DNA from: Pectobacterium parmentieri
Lineage (GTDB): Bacteria > Pseudomonadota > Gammaproteobacteria > Enterobacterales > Enterobacteriaceae
Assembly (NCBI RefSeq): GCF_001742145.1
Contig: NZ_CP015749.1
Coordinates: 4,650,001 to 4,714,000, forward strand
Direction: 5' to 3'
DNA length: 64,000 bases
Of the stretch, positions 50,203 through 59,120 are shown piece by piece. The notes under the pieces are model-generated. The model did no database searches and was not told the DNA's origin. It saw only the letters and a list, made by a program, of their open reading frames with translations. The stretch's first letter is position 1. Each line of letters begins with the position of its first letter. The position numbers and the translations under genes are program-made.

Positions 50203-51327
50203 TTATTTACAGTTGGCTGCTGTCAGTACTGCCTGGTTTTTACCTACGCCAGCATAGTTCGCCAGTTTATCCTTCACGCACTGTGCGGAAACAGGAGAGT
50301 AGCTATACGGTACGGCTGGGAATTTACCGGTGCTTTTCCAGTCATCCGCATTGATGTGCGGGGTAGACGGTTTACCCCAAGTGATCTTGTATTTAGCAAA
50401 ATCAGATGGGCTGGTAATGTTGTTGTTACGGAGTTCCCAGGTACCGAAGTTGGAATCGTCATTACGTGCAGTTACTGGGTTGAGTGCATTTTCGAACCAG
50501 TTGCTTTCGATCAGCGCAATCCCCTTCTGACGGACGTTAAAGCCTGAGCTTTTGATGCCGTCATACAGGTTGTTATAAGCATGTACCTGACCACCACGTT
50601 GCAGCGGCAGACGTGAGTTAACATCGCTGTAAATATTGTGATGGTAAGTCAGGTTACGGCCGGTGTCCGTGTTGCTTGAACCGCTCAAACCTACCTTTTT
50701 CACGCCGTGGATATAGTTGTACGATACGGTGACGTTGGTTGACCCTTTCTTGATATCGACAGCCGATTCAAAAGTGGTGTCGTTGTCTGGCGTACCAGCA
50801 CATTCGAAATTCTTAGCGAAGATCTCGTTGTGGTCGATCCAGACGTTCGGTGAGTTGTCGATACGGACGGCATCGCCATCTTTTGCTCCACCCGGCATGT
50901 AGCCGAAGCGCATGTTGCGCACGACAACGTTGGAAGAGTTAACCAGCCAGATACCGAAATTGGCGGAAGAGCCATTGGTACCAAGGATGGTGAGCCCTTT
51001 GGTAAACTCTTTGATTTCTACACCGCGCGGATCTTTGCTCCATTGGCCACAGATATTGGCTTCAGCCGCTTTGATCAATGCATCTTCATTACCGTTATAG
51101 GTGATGACGAGCGGATAAGCGCCGCCTTTGACTTTCTTACCTTTAGAATCCAGTTGCGCTTCTTCGATGAGATTAATGATTTCTTGCAGAGAACGTGCGG
51201 TTTTCTTCACCGCGCCGGAAACATCGCCGCCGTCAGTGGTGGCATAACCTCCCGTGTTTGCCGCCATTGTCGGTTGGGCTGCGAGCAGCAACAGCCCAGC
51301 GGCTGCAGAAGGCAGTAGGTATTTCAT
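50203..51327 (-). CDS. pelA: PelA extracellular pectate lyase
   Basis: A 374-residue family 1 pectate lyase, first in transcription order of the pel cluster. The start at 51327 (MKYLLPSAAAGLLLL) has AGGAGAG upstream; an in-frame earlier start at 51405 would put the signal peptide inside the protein and is rejected. Motifs as in PelB: WIDHNEIFAKNFEC, SAVDIKKGSTNVTVSYNYIHGVKKVGLSG and SRLPLQRGGQVHAYNNLYDG. Leader is identical to PelC while the mature part is nearest PelB, which hints at exchange between copies. Secreted through Sec and then the Out system in this genus. Confidence 0.93.
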   Translation of the reverse strand: MKYLLPSAAAGLLLLAAQPTMAANTGGYATTDGGDVSGAVKKTARSLQEIINLIEEAQLDSKGKKVKGGAYPLVITYNGNEDALIKAAEANICGQWSKDPRGVEIKEFTKGLTILGTNGSSANFGIWLVNSSNVVVRNMRFGYMPGGAKDGDAVRIDNSPNVWIDHNEIFAKNFECAGTPDNDTTFESAVDIKKGSTNVTVSYNYIHGVKKVGLSGSSNTDTGRNLTYHHNIYSDVNSRLPLQRGGQVHAYNNLYDGIKSSGFNVRQKGIALIESNWFENALNPVTARNDDSNFGTWELRNNNITSPSDFAKYKITWGKPSTPHINADDWKSTGKFPAVPYSYSPVSAQCVKDKLANYAGVGKNQAVLTAANCK

Positions 51328-51403
51328 TGAGTACTCTCCTTGACGTAGAATTTTTTGGGTATTTATCACTACACACCCTGTGTAATAAAATGGCTGTTTC
51401 AAC

Positions 51404-51425
51404 AAAAATGAAATTAAGGTTTGTC
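51404..51425 (-). promoter_or_regulatory. KdgR-like operator of pelA
   Basis: AAAAATGAAATTAAGGTTTG, within TTTCAACAAAAATGAAA, the same block as before pelB and pelC, at about 77 bases from the start codon. Confidence 0.6.
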
Positions 51426-51652
51426 TATAAAGCCGAGCTAAGTGTTAACAGAAAAAACAAACAATACAAGATGGGGCGTTAAATATATTAATTAAATAAC
51501 AGAGGACAACTGAGTAAATTTGTGTTCATTATCTTTAAATAGAAACTTATTTCTGTTTAAATCCTTTTAATTCATTCGCTTATGTTTTATTTTTCGATAT
51601 GGATTCTTTATTTTTATCCGTTTTTTACGTAAGAGTTATTCCTTTTGAAGCA

Positions 51653-51672
51653 ATTGTGATCGCCGTCAAAAG
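51653..51672. promoter_or_regulatory. possible CRP site upstream of pelA
   Basis: AATTGTGATCGCCGTCAAAA has the TGTGA-N6-TCA(c/a)A pattern. CRP is a known activator of pel genes in soft-rot bacteria, but the site is about 330 bases from pelA, so its role is unsure. Confidence 0.35.
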
Positions 51673-51959
51673 TTAAAAATAAATACGATTTATGAATATT
51701 AATCCCATGGCTTAACCTGCCGAATTTAAAAAACGTAATTAATTCATGAGGTATTTTTAGTTATTATTTTTTTTGTTAAAAATGATTTCATGAAAATCGC
51801 GTTCTACAGGGATGGAATAATAAATATTACCTATTAATAAGGTTATTTATTGTGGAAATAAATCATTTGTGATCAATATAATTATTATTGCACTAATTTA
51901 TTGCGCAGGGATTGTGAGTCTTTTGTCTTTGCTGGAGACAAGGGACTGGGTGCCAGATT

Positions 51960-52239
51960 CGAATTTCATGTATGTTAGTACCGTTTTTCCGACTAACAGT
52001 ACAATGACTATGCTGCTACTTATCGATAACTGTCATCGACGTCCATTAGCGTTTGTTACGCTCCATCTTATGGTTTATTAAATGAAATGGGCTACCGGCC
52101 GGATGTGATCGAACGTCAGCTTGCTCATACTGAGCGTAACAAGGTACGGGCAAGTTACAACCGTGCGGAATATCTGGATGAGCGACGGAAGATGATGCAA
52201 GTGTGGGCGGATTTTGTCGGTAATTTGCATTGTAAATAA
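51960..52239 (+). pseudogene. remnant of a P4-type tyrosine integrase (C-terminal part)
   Basis: From 52081 one frame reads NEMGYRPDVIERQLAHTERN, then KVRASYNRAEYLDERRKMMQ and VWADF to a stop at 52237. This is the C-terminal segment of P4-type phage/island integrases, including the region of the catalytic Tyr (ASYNRAEY). Just upstream, in another frame, VFPTN...FVTLH resembles the VFPS... and VTPHGFR segments of the same family, so at least one frameshift lies near 52070. The rest of the gene is missing. It marks an old island end beside the pel block. Confidence 0.75.
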
Positions 52240-52412
52240 TTTCAGTGGCTTGCAGTGGGCGACAAAAATTGTCCACGACATGAGAGCTTTTCTAGAAGCA
52301 CCAAACGTCTGTTTCGGCACGGAGCTGACAGGCCCATGAATAACACGTCTGCTACGAGCGAAAAACAGACCTGAGGGCTGCGTATCCACGGACTGAAATT
52401 TACTCGTCTCAC

Positions 52413-53030
52413 TTACTTTAACAGCAGTCGAATTCCAAGAAAGGCCATTACTGCTCCGCTTAGTCTATCTAAGAATTTACGGTATTTAATGTAAGCTTGA
52501 CGTGGCCCCTCAGTTGATAACAGGCATGCAACGACTGCATACCAGAGCACATCAATAACGAAGGCCATCATGGGCAGGATGATATACATAACCGGCTGAA
52601 TATCTTTGCTAAGTGCCGCGGAAAAGATACTGGCAAATACCAGAGCGGTATGGGGATTACTGATTTGTGTGAATACACCGGTCAGAAAAGCTTTTGAGGC
52701 GCTGATGTTCCCTGAAACGGCAGGATCATTAAACCGGTTTGAAGGACGACGAAACATTTTTAACGCCAGCCACAGAAGATAACAACCGCCGACAACTTTC
52801 AGAGCTGTGTAAAGTGACGGAACCAACGTCAGTAAGGTGTGAAGACCCGCCAACGCTATGGCAGCAAAGACAAGCGCACCAAAACCCATACCTGCCGCAA
52901 CAAATAATGCCGCCCGTCGCGAACTGGACATGGCAGTGCGGGCAACGAGGAGAAAGCTCACCCCCGGGCTCATTGCACCGATCGTGATAGCTACACCAAT
53001 AGCAGAAAGCGCAATAAAATCAATTGTCAT
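52413..53030 (-). CDS. LysE/RhtB-family amino acid exporter
   Basis: A 205-residue inner-membrane protein with six hydrophobic segments. The family signature is GAMSPGVSFLLVARTAMSSSRRAALFVAAGMGFGA (the G-P-x-x-x-x-x-x-R pattern near the first helix), followed by LKVVGGCYLLWLALKMFR and FLTGVFTQISNPHTALVFASIF. Substrates in this family are amino acids such as homoserine, threonine or lysine; the exact one cannot be told. It stands alone between the integrase remnant and a toxin-antitoxin remnant, so it may have arrived with the island. Confidence 0.88.
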   Translation of the reverse strand: MTIDFIALSAIGVAITIGAMSPGVSFLLVARTAMSSSRRAALFVAAGMGFGALVFAAIALAGLHTLLTLVPSLYTALKVVGGCYLLWLALKMFRRPSNRFNDPAVSGNISASKAFLTGVFTQISNPHTALVFASIFSAALSKDIQPVMYIILPMMAFVIDVLWYAVVACLLSTEGPRQAYIKYRKFLDRLSGAVMAFLGIRLLLK

Positions 53031-53193
53031 TCATCTTCTCCATTATTATTCAGTGCCAGCCAATTCCCTCGTTGCGCGAACTGTACACCTAACGAACCGC
53101 TCCCAGTTAACAACATTACACGATCTCATAGACGTTCGCTTCTGGCACAGGGCAGACCGTCAATCTATCTTCCAAAATAACCAGTCCAATAAA

Positions 53194-53517
53194 TCAAACC
53201 AACACCTTCAAACCATGCTTCTGCACCACGGTAAGCAGTTTCAGCGATAACCCGCTGGGACGTTTTACGCCGCTTTCCCATTTCTGCACCGTTGAGACTC
53301 TGGTGTTAAGGTAGCGGGCGAAAACTGGCTGACTGACGTTCAGCTTTTCACGCAGTGCCTTAATCTCAAGGTGGTGAAGATCATCCACACTGTTGAGGCA
53401 CGCTTTGTCAAAGTTGCGCATGGTTTCCTGAGGGATAGCGTCGACACTGAATAATCCAGAAGCCGCGCTGTGAATAGCCTCAAATGCAGGATTCTTGAAT
53501 TTACTTTGTGCGGTCAT
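53194..53517 (-). CDS. antitoxin-type HTH regulator (orphaned)
   Basis: A 107-residue protein whose C-terminal half is an XRE-type helix-turn-helix: IKALREKLNVSQPVFARYLNTRVSTVQKWESGVKRPSG, then LLTVVQKHGLKVL. The N-terminal half (PAFEAIHSAASGLFSVDAIPQETMRNFD) is the usual dimer/toxin-binding part of HigA-like antitoxins paired with RelE-type toxins. It overlaps the end of a toxin fragment by 17 bases, the normal toxin-then-antitoxin order, but the toxin is truncated, so this protein is now without its partner. Confidence 0.8.
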   Translation of the reverse strand: MTAQSKFKNPAFEAIHSAASGLFSVDAIPQETMRNFDKACLNSVDDLHHLEIKALREKLNVSQPVFARYLNTRVSTVQKWESGVKRPSGLSLKLLTVVQKHGLKVLV

Positions 53518-53617
53518 GGCAAATCTCCACCAGTTCTTTACTCTTAATCAGTGCTGTAATTTTTTCATCGGCAAGGGTTGCGTAGTGCTTCTCCAACTCG
53601 CGGAATCCGGCCAGTTC
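53501..53617 (-). pseudogene. truncated RelE-family toxin, C-terminal fragment
   Basis: On the minus strand, upstream of and overlapping the antitoxin, one frame reads ELAGFRELEKHYATLADEKI, then TALIKSKELVEICHDRTK and a stop at 53501-53503. This is the C-terminal end of about 125-residue RelE/HigB-type toxins whose genes precede such antitoxins. The N-terminal two thirds are missing; the homology stops at about 53617, where IS transposase sequence begins. Confidence 0.7.
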
Positions 53618-53798
53618 ACGATATATCGATATTCGCCATCTCCAGTGCGTCTATATCCTGATAGAGTTTTTTCCAGTTGTAGGGCGTGTTCTCTTTGATA
53701 TCAAGCCCCTGTGCCATACGGGCAACAGACTTGCCGCTTTCGAGCAGTAACGCCACGGCTCTACGCTTGAACTCCGGGGTATATTGTTGTCTCGTCAT
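53616..53798 (-). pseudogene. IS3-type transposase OrfA fragment
   Basis: A 60-codon frame, MTRQQYTPEFKRRAVALLLE followed by SGKSVARMAQGLDIKENTPY and NWKKLYQDIDALE, is the N-terminal helix-turn-helix of IS3-family OrfA (HTH_Tnp_1). A ribosome site (GCGAGG) precedes the ATG. It stops after joining the toxin fragment; the remaining transposase and the right end of the element are absent. Confidence 0.85.
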
Positions 53799-53849
53799 AG
53801 CGACCTCGCTTTCGTTGACTGATTTGAAAACAAGGTGGGCACTAAATCA
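53618..53849 (-). mobile_element. left-end remnant of an IS3-type insertion sequence
   Basis: Contains the OrfA fragment and about 50 bases upstream of it. The outer end appears to be near 53849 (minus strand TGATTTAGTGCCCACC), inferred only from the distance to the gene. About 230 bases remain of an element that is normally 1.2-1.5 kb. Confidence 0.6.
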
Positions 53850-54158
53850 AGGCAGATCATAACTTAACTCACTAATAAATAATAATTTTTAACCTAATCA
53901 TAAAAATCAGATGGGGGAAGCCGTGATCCCTGAATAAGGGGCGGGCGCGGTGTGATGGGTTCCACTGCATGGTCATGGGTATCTTTAGCGTTTTGTTAGC
54001 GTAAATTTCTTGTCATCCCTTTCATGCTGGAGACAGGTACAATGGCCTTTATCGCTTTAGCCCATAAGAATGTATCAAAAAAATTGCGGGTATTAATGCG
54101 GGTATTGAAAGACAACTCAATTAACATGTTTATTATTTATCAATAAGTTAACTAATTT
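53850..54158. other. pabA upstream region
   Basis: About 310 bases between the IS remnant and pabA. AT-rich at both ends, with a GC-rich middle (53910-53960). The pabA promoter must be here. No gene or repeat recognised. Confidence 0.4.
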
Positions 54159-54734
54159 ATGCTGCTAATTATCGATAACTACGACTCCTTTACCTACAAC
54201 CTTTACCAATACTTTTGTGAGCTTGGTGCACAAGTCGTGGTGAAGCGTAATGATGAACTGACGCTGCACGAGATTGAGCGGCTTGCGCCCGAGCGGTTGG
54301 TGATTTCTCCAGGCCCCTGTACGCCAGATGAGGCGGGTATTTCACTGGCGGCTATTCGTCACTTTGCTGACAAGTTGCCTATTTTGGGTGTGTGCCTTGG
54401 CCATCAGGCGATGGGGCAGGCGTTTGGCGCGCGCGTAGTGCGGGCACGACAGGTGATGCATGGCAAAACCTCTACGATTGCGCACAGCAATACAGGCGTT
54501 TTTGCGGGGCTCGCTCAGCCCTTGACGGTGACTCGCTATCATTCGCTCATCATTGATGCAGCTTCGCTACCCGATTGCTTTGAGATTACCGCCTGGAGCG
54601 AACATGAAGGCAAGCGAGATGAGATTATGGGGATCCGCCATCGCTCACTGCCGCTTGAAGGTGTGCAGTTTCACCCGGAGAGCATTCTCAGCCAGCAAGG
54701 ACATCAGCTTTTGGATAATTTCCTTAAAATTTAG
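54159..54734 (+). CDS. pabA: aminodeoxychorismate synthase component II (glutamine amidotransferase)
   Basis: A 191-residue class I glutamine amidotransferase that supplies ammonia to PabB in folate synthesis. It starts [24 protein letters not shown]; the oxyanion motif is [15 protein letters not shown], the nucleophile Cys is in [10 protein letters not shown] and the His/Glu pair in GVQFHPESI. Length is near E. coli PabA (187). It is followed by argD as in E. coli. Confidence 0.96.
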   Translation: MLLIIDNYDSFTYNLYQYFCELGAQVVVKRNDELTLHEIERLAPERLVISPGPCTPDEAGISLAAIRHFADKLPILGVCLGHQAMGQAFGARVVRARQVMHGKTSTIAHSNTGVFAGLAQPLTVTRYHSLIIDAASLPDCFEITAWSEHEGKRDEIMGIRHRSLPLEGVQFHPESILSQQGHQLLDNFLKI

Positions 54735-54808
54735 CTATATAGAAAGTTATTCTCTCTAGTGGCCGATTTAATATTGCCTGTAATTGATTTTTTATGCATA
54801 TTTATTGA

Positions 54809-56080
<1,272 letters not shown>

Positions 56081-56105
56081 GTTACGCTCTTAAAATAGCA
56101 GCGAT

Positions 56106-56220
56106 AAAAAAACGTAGGGAACGTTTTTCAACGTCGCTTGCGACGGCCCGCAGGGGGGCGGCCAGGGATGGCACGCCATAAAAAACGTAGGGAACGTTTT
56201 TCAACGTCGCTTGCGACGGC
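56106..56220 (+). repeat. two direct copies of a hairpin-forming repeat
   Basis: AAAACGTAGGGAACGTTTT followed by CAACGTCGCTTGCGACGGC occurs at 56109-56147 and again at 56182-56220, 73 bases apart. Each copy can form two hairpins (AAAACGT/ACGTTTT and CGTCGC/GCGACG). It lies between the convergent argD and crp. Confidence 0.85.
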
Positions 56221-56250
56221 GCGTGGGGTGACGAGCAGAAAACTCGCCAT

Positions 56251-56287
56251 AAAAAAAGCGTGAGGCCGAGGCTTCACGCTTTTTTAT
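56251..56287. terminator. bidirectional terminator of argD and crp
   Basis: AAAAAAAGCGTGA ... TTCACGCTTTTTTA with an 11-12 base stem; A-run and T-run on the two sides serve both convergent genes. Confidence 0.9.
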
Positions 56288-56310
56288 TGGTAGGGTACCG
56301 CGACAGGGAT

Positions 56311-56943
56311 TTAGCGAGTGCCGTAAACGACGATCGTTTTACCGTGTGCAGAGATCAGATTCTGGTCTTCTAACATTTTCAGAATGCGGCCCACGGTTTC
56401 ACGCGAGCAGCCAACGATTTGCCCAATTTCCTGACGGGTAATTTTAATTTGCATGCCATCCGGATGTGTCATGGCATCAGGTTGTTTGGCCAGGTTGAGT
56501 AATGTTTGGGCGATACGGCCAGTCACATCAAGGAAGGCGAGGTTGCCGACTTTTTCTGAAGTCACCTGAAGTCTGTTTGCCATTTGCGCAGACAGGCGCA
56601 TGAGGATGTCCGGGTTAACCTGGATGAGTTGACGGAATTTTTTGTATGAAATTTCAGCCACTTCACAGGCAGTTTTTGCCCGAACCCAGGCACTGCGCTC
56701 CTGACCTTCTTCAAACAGGCCTAGCTCACCAATAAAATCGCCCTGATTGAGGTAGGAAAGAATCATTTCCTTGCCTTCTTCATCTTTGATTAGCACTGCG
56801 ACAGAGCCTTTCACGATGTAGTAAAGCGTTTCTGCTTTTTCACCTTGGTGAATCAGCGTGCTCTTCGATGGATACTTGTGGATATGACAATGGGAAAGGA
56901 ACCATTCGAGAGTTGGGTCTGTCTGCGGTTTGCCGAGAACCAT
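56311..56943 (-). CDS. crp: cAMP receptor protein (catabolite activator)
   Basis: A 210-residue global regulator, nearly identical to E. coli CRP over the whole length ([20 protein letters not shown] start). The cAMP-binding roll has [31 protein letters not shown] and the DNA-recognition helix is in [21 protein letters not shown] visible difference is Asn in [13 protein letters not shown] where E. coli has Arg (position about 123). In soft-rot bacteria it activates the pel genes, so one of their regulators is encoded about 5 kb from the cluster. Confidence 0.98.
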   Translation of the reverse strand: MVLGKPQTDPTLEWFLSHCHIHKYPSKSTLIHQGEKAETLYYIVKGSVAVLIKDEEGKEMILSYLNQGDFIGELGLFEEGQERSAWVRAKTACEVAEISYKKFRQLIQVNPDILMRLSAQMANRLQVTSEKVGNLAFLDVTGRIAQTLLNLAKQPDAMTHPDGMQIKITRQEIGQIVGCSRETVGRILKMLEDQNLISAHGKTIVVYGTR

Positions 56944-57317
56944 TCGCTATCATCCTCTGTTGTAATTCACTGCGCAAATTACAGGGGTCAGAGTTCCCTG
57001 TACGGCGTGTTTAACTGCTAAAAAAATAAAATTCAGTCTAGGCAGAATGACGTCAGGGAATATACTGGAACCACTGTACCCTTGATTTTCCGGTTGCTAC
57101 CTTGCCGCACCGTAAACGTGGCTGGGTATGTCTGGCTACGTCATCATCTTCTTCGTTTCTGGGTTTGTCCAGAAAAGGTCTATTCTATTTTTGTTTTAAC
57201 ACAGCTTTAATGATGTGTCTTGTGTTGTCTCGCTTCAGCATGACAAAGCTCTGATTAACGCTGGTTTTTGTACAGTAACGATATAAATTTTCAAAAAAAT
57301 TTTAGTGGAGAGGCATC
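56944..57317. promoter_or_regulatory. crp-yhfA divergent promoter region
   Basis: About 374 bases between divergent genes, as in E. coli, where crp has a long untranslated leader and is autoregulated. I see AT-rich segments at 57010-57040 and 57280-57305 but no convincing CRP box. Confidence 0.5.
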
Positions 57318-57725
57318 ATGCAGGCTCGGGTAAAATGGGTTGAAGGCTTAACGTTTTTGGGCGAATCGGCATCAGGGCACCAGATATTGATGGACGGTAA
57401 TTCTGGCGATAAAGCGCCTAGTCCGATGGAAATGGTGTTGATGTCCGTAGGGGGATGCAGCGCGATTGATGTGGTTTCAATTCTGCAAAAAGGCCGCAAC
57501 GATGTGGCAGATTGTGAGGTGAAATTAACCTCGGAACGCCGCTCTGAAGCGCCGCGTTTATTTACCCATATCAATCTGCATTTTATTGTGACGGGGAAAG
57601 GGTTGACCGATAACGTCGTTGAGCGGGCGGTTGCCCTATCAGCGGAAAAATACTGCTCCGTGGCATTGATGCTGGGCAAAGCCGTTGAAGTGACGCACAG
57701 TCACGAAATTAGAGCGCTGGCATAG
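57318..57725 (+). CDS. yhfA: YhfA, OsmC-family protein
   Basis: A 135-residue protein of the OsmC/Ohr fold, same size as E. coli YhfA (134). It shows MQARVKWVEGLTFLGESASGH, PMEMVLMSVGGCSAIDVVSIL with the conserved Cys, and the second Cys in KYCSVALML. OsmC relatives are peroxide-reducing, but the role of YhfA itself is not established. Divergent from crp as in E. coli. Confidence 0.93.
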   Translation: MQARVKWVEGLTFLGESASGHQILMDGNSGDKAPSPMEMVLMSVGGCSAIDVVSILQKGRNDVADCEVKLTSERRSEAPRLFTHINLHFIVTGKGLTDNVVERAVALSAEKYCSVALMLGKAVEVTHSHEIRALA

Positions 57726-57758
57726 TTCCTTCCTCTGGGCACTAATTCTGCTCACTTG

Positions 57759-57853
57759 AGCCCGTTATTAGGAGAAACACCGGGGGGGAGGTTCTCGTAG
57801 GGAGGCCTCACCCCGGTGGACGGCCCGAGTATCTCGATGCATAAACGATTGGT
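57759..57853 (-). repeat. palindromic intergenic repeat, copy C
   Basis: Its reverse complement begins CCAATCGTTTATGCATCGAG, holds GGGGTGAGGCCTCCCTACG and ends GGTGTTTCTCCTAATA, matching copies at 6994-7084 and 10372-10460. Opposite orientation to those two. Confidence 0.7.
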
Positions 57854-57862
57854 ATTATCCTC

Positions 57863-57883
57863 GGGCACGTTCTCACCGTGCCC
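57863..57883. terminator. hairpin between yhfA and prkB
   Basis: GGGCACG, seven-base loop, CGTGCCC, just beyond the prkB stop. T-run is weak (AGCTTTG), so it is a probable rather than certain terminator. Confidence 0.55.
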
Positions 57884-57891
57884 AGCTTTGC

Positions 57892-58761
57892 TTATTCGAT
57901 GGCTTTCCCTTCTATCAGCCGCTGCACCAGCGGTGCCATGATTAGCTCCATCGCTAGCCCCATTTTTCCGCCGGGGACGACCAACGTGTTGATGTGGGAG
58001 ATAAACGCCCCCTGCAACATGGCGAGCAGATAGGGATAATCAATATTATCCAATCCCTGAAAGTGGATGACGACGAAACTTTCATCCAGTGAGGGGATTG
58101 ACTTGGCAGCAAACGGGTTGGAGGTGTCCACGGTGGGGACGCGCTGGAAGTTGATGTGTGTGCGAGAAAACTGTGGCGTGATGTAGGTGATGTAGTCTTC
58201 CATAGAGCGGACGACGGAATCCATCACCGCTTCACGCGAATGACCACGTTCATTGACGTCACGAATCAGCTTTTGGATCCACTCCAGGTTGACGATCGGT
58301 ACCACGCCGACGAGCAAATCGACATGCTGTGCCACGTCGTTTTGATCGGTGACCACGCCACCATGCAGCCCTTCATAGAACAGGATATCGGTGGGCTCCG
58401 GCATCGGTTCCCACGGTGTGAATGTACCGGGAACCTGATTGTAGGGGATCGCTTCATCGTAGGTATGAAGGTATTTACGCGTCTGACCGTGACCATGTAG
58501 GCCATATTCGATAAACGATTGTTCCAGCAGGCTGAAATCATTCGCTTCCGGGCCGAAATAGCTGATGTGTCGCCCTAAATCACGCGCTTTGCGGATCGCC
58601 ATGTCCATTTCCGGGCGGGTATAGCGGTGAAAGCTGTCGCCTTCCAACTGGGCTGCTCGTAGATCAAACTGCTGGAAAATCTTACGAAAGGCCAGACTGG
58701 TTGTCGTGGTACCTGCTCCGCTGGAGCCGGTAACCGCAATAATCGGATGCTGATGTGACAT
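57892..58761 (-). CDS. prkB: PrkB, phosphoribulokinase-family protein
   Basis: A 289-residue P-loop kinase-like protein, same length as E. coli PrkB. The P-loop is AVTGSSGAGTTTTSLAF; EGDSFHRYTRPEMDMAIRKARD, FYEGLHGGVVT and NLEWIQKLIRDVNERGHSREAVMDSV are family landmarks. It is annotated by similarity to phosphoribulokinase, yet enterobacteria have no Calvin cycle, so its true substrate is unknown. The start at 58761 (MSHQHPIIAVTG) matches E. coli; an upstream start at 58887 is rejected. Confidence 0.93.
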   Translation of the reverse strand: MSHQHPIIAVTGSSGAGTTTTSLAFRKIFQQFDLRAAQLEGDSFHRYTRPEMDMAIRKARDLGRHISYFGPEANDFSLLEQSFIEYGLHGHGQTRKYLHTYDEAIPYNQVPGTFTPWEPMPEPTDILFYEGLHGGVVTDQNDVAQHVDLLVGVVPIVNLEWIQKLIRDVNERGHSREAVMDSVVRSMEDYITYITPQFSRTHINFQRVPTVDTSNPFAAKSIPSLDESFVVIHFQGLDNIDYPYLLAMLQGAFISHINTLVVPGGKMGLAMELIMAPLVQRLIEGKAIE

Positions 58762-58883
58762 AAGGCGCGTGACTCCGTGATCGCGATGCCACATAGGCTG
58801 AAGCCTGTGTGCATCCTCAAAAAAGACGTAATGGTTCCCATTGTTAGCATGTTTGGCGTGCGCTTTCACGCCTTTCGCCATGA

Positions 58884-59120
58884 TCAATAAGGGGCATGCC
58901 CTCCGGCATTGAGCTGGCCGCGTGGCATAATATTGAGGGTTTCATGTAACTCAGACCACACCAAAACTACGTCGCCAGATTGGAGTTGGCTACGGATATC
59001 TTCCACTTTCTGTGCCAGCGAGCGCTCCTGTTCGCCGTAATCAGTGCCTTCGCGCAGCACGAACGATTCGATGATGTTATCCAGCGTTTCTGGATCGAGC
59101 TGTTGCCAGGGAATAATCAC
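58884..59120 (-). CDS. yheU: YheU, small conserved protein
   Basis: A 78-residue cytoplasmic protein (UPF0270), similar to E. coli Yhe[52 protein letters not shown]. Function unknown. It is coupled by a four-base overlap to yheT and extends slightly at the C-terminus (NAGGHAPY) compared with E. coli (72 residues). Confidence 0.93.
   Translation of the reverse strand: MIIPWQQLDPETLDNIIESFVLREGTDYGEQERSLAQKVEDIRSQLQSGDVVLVWSELHETLNIMPRGQLNAGGHAPY

Larger units (their letters stand above)
51328..51959. other. pelA upstream region
   Basis: About 630 AT-rich bases. Near pelA lies the KdgR-like site (51404). A CRP-like site lies at about 51653. From about 51700 on no known signal, then the integrase remnant begins. 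Confidence 0.5.

Noticed and set aside
51869..52081. 70-codon plus-strand frame upstream of the integrase remnant
   Set aside because: Its 3' part is better explained as the frameshifted middle of the integrase pseudogene; the N-terminal part is AT-rich and simple in composition.
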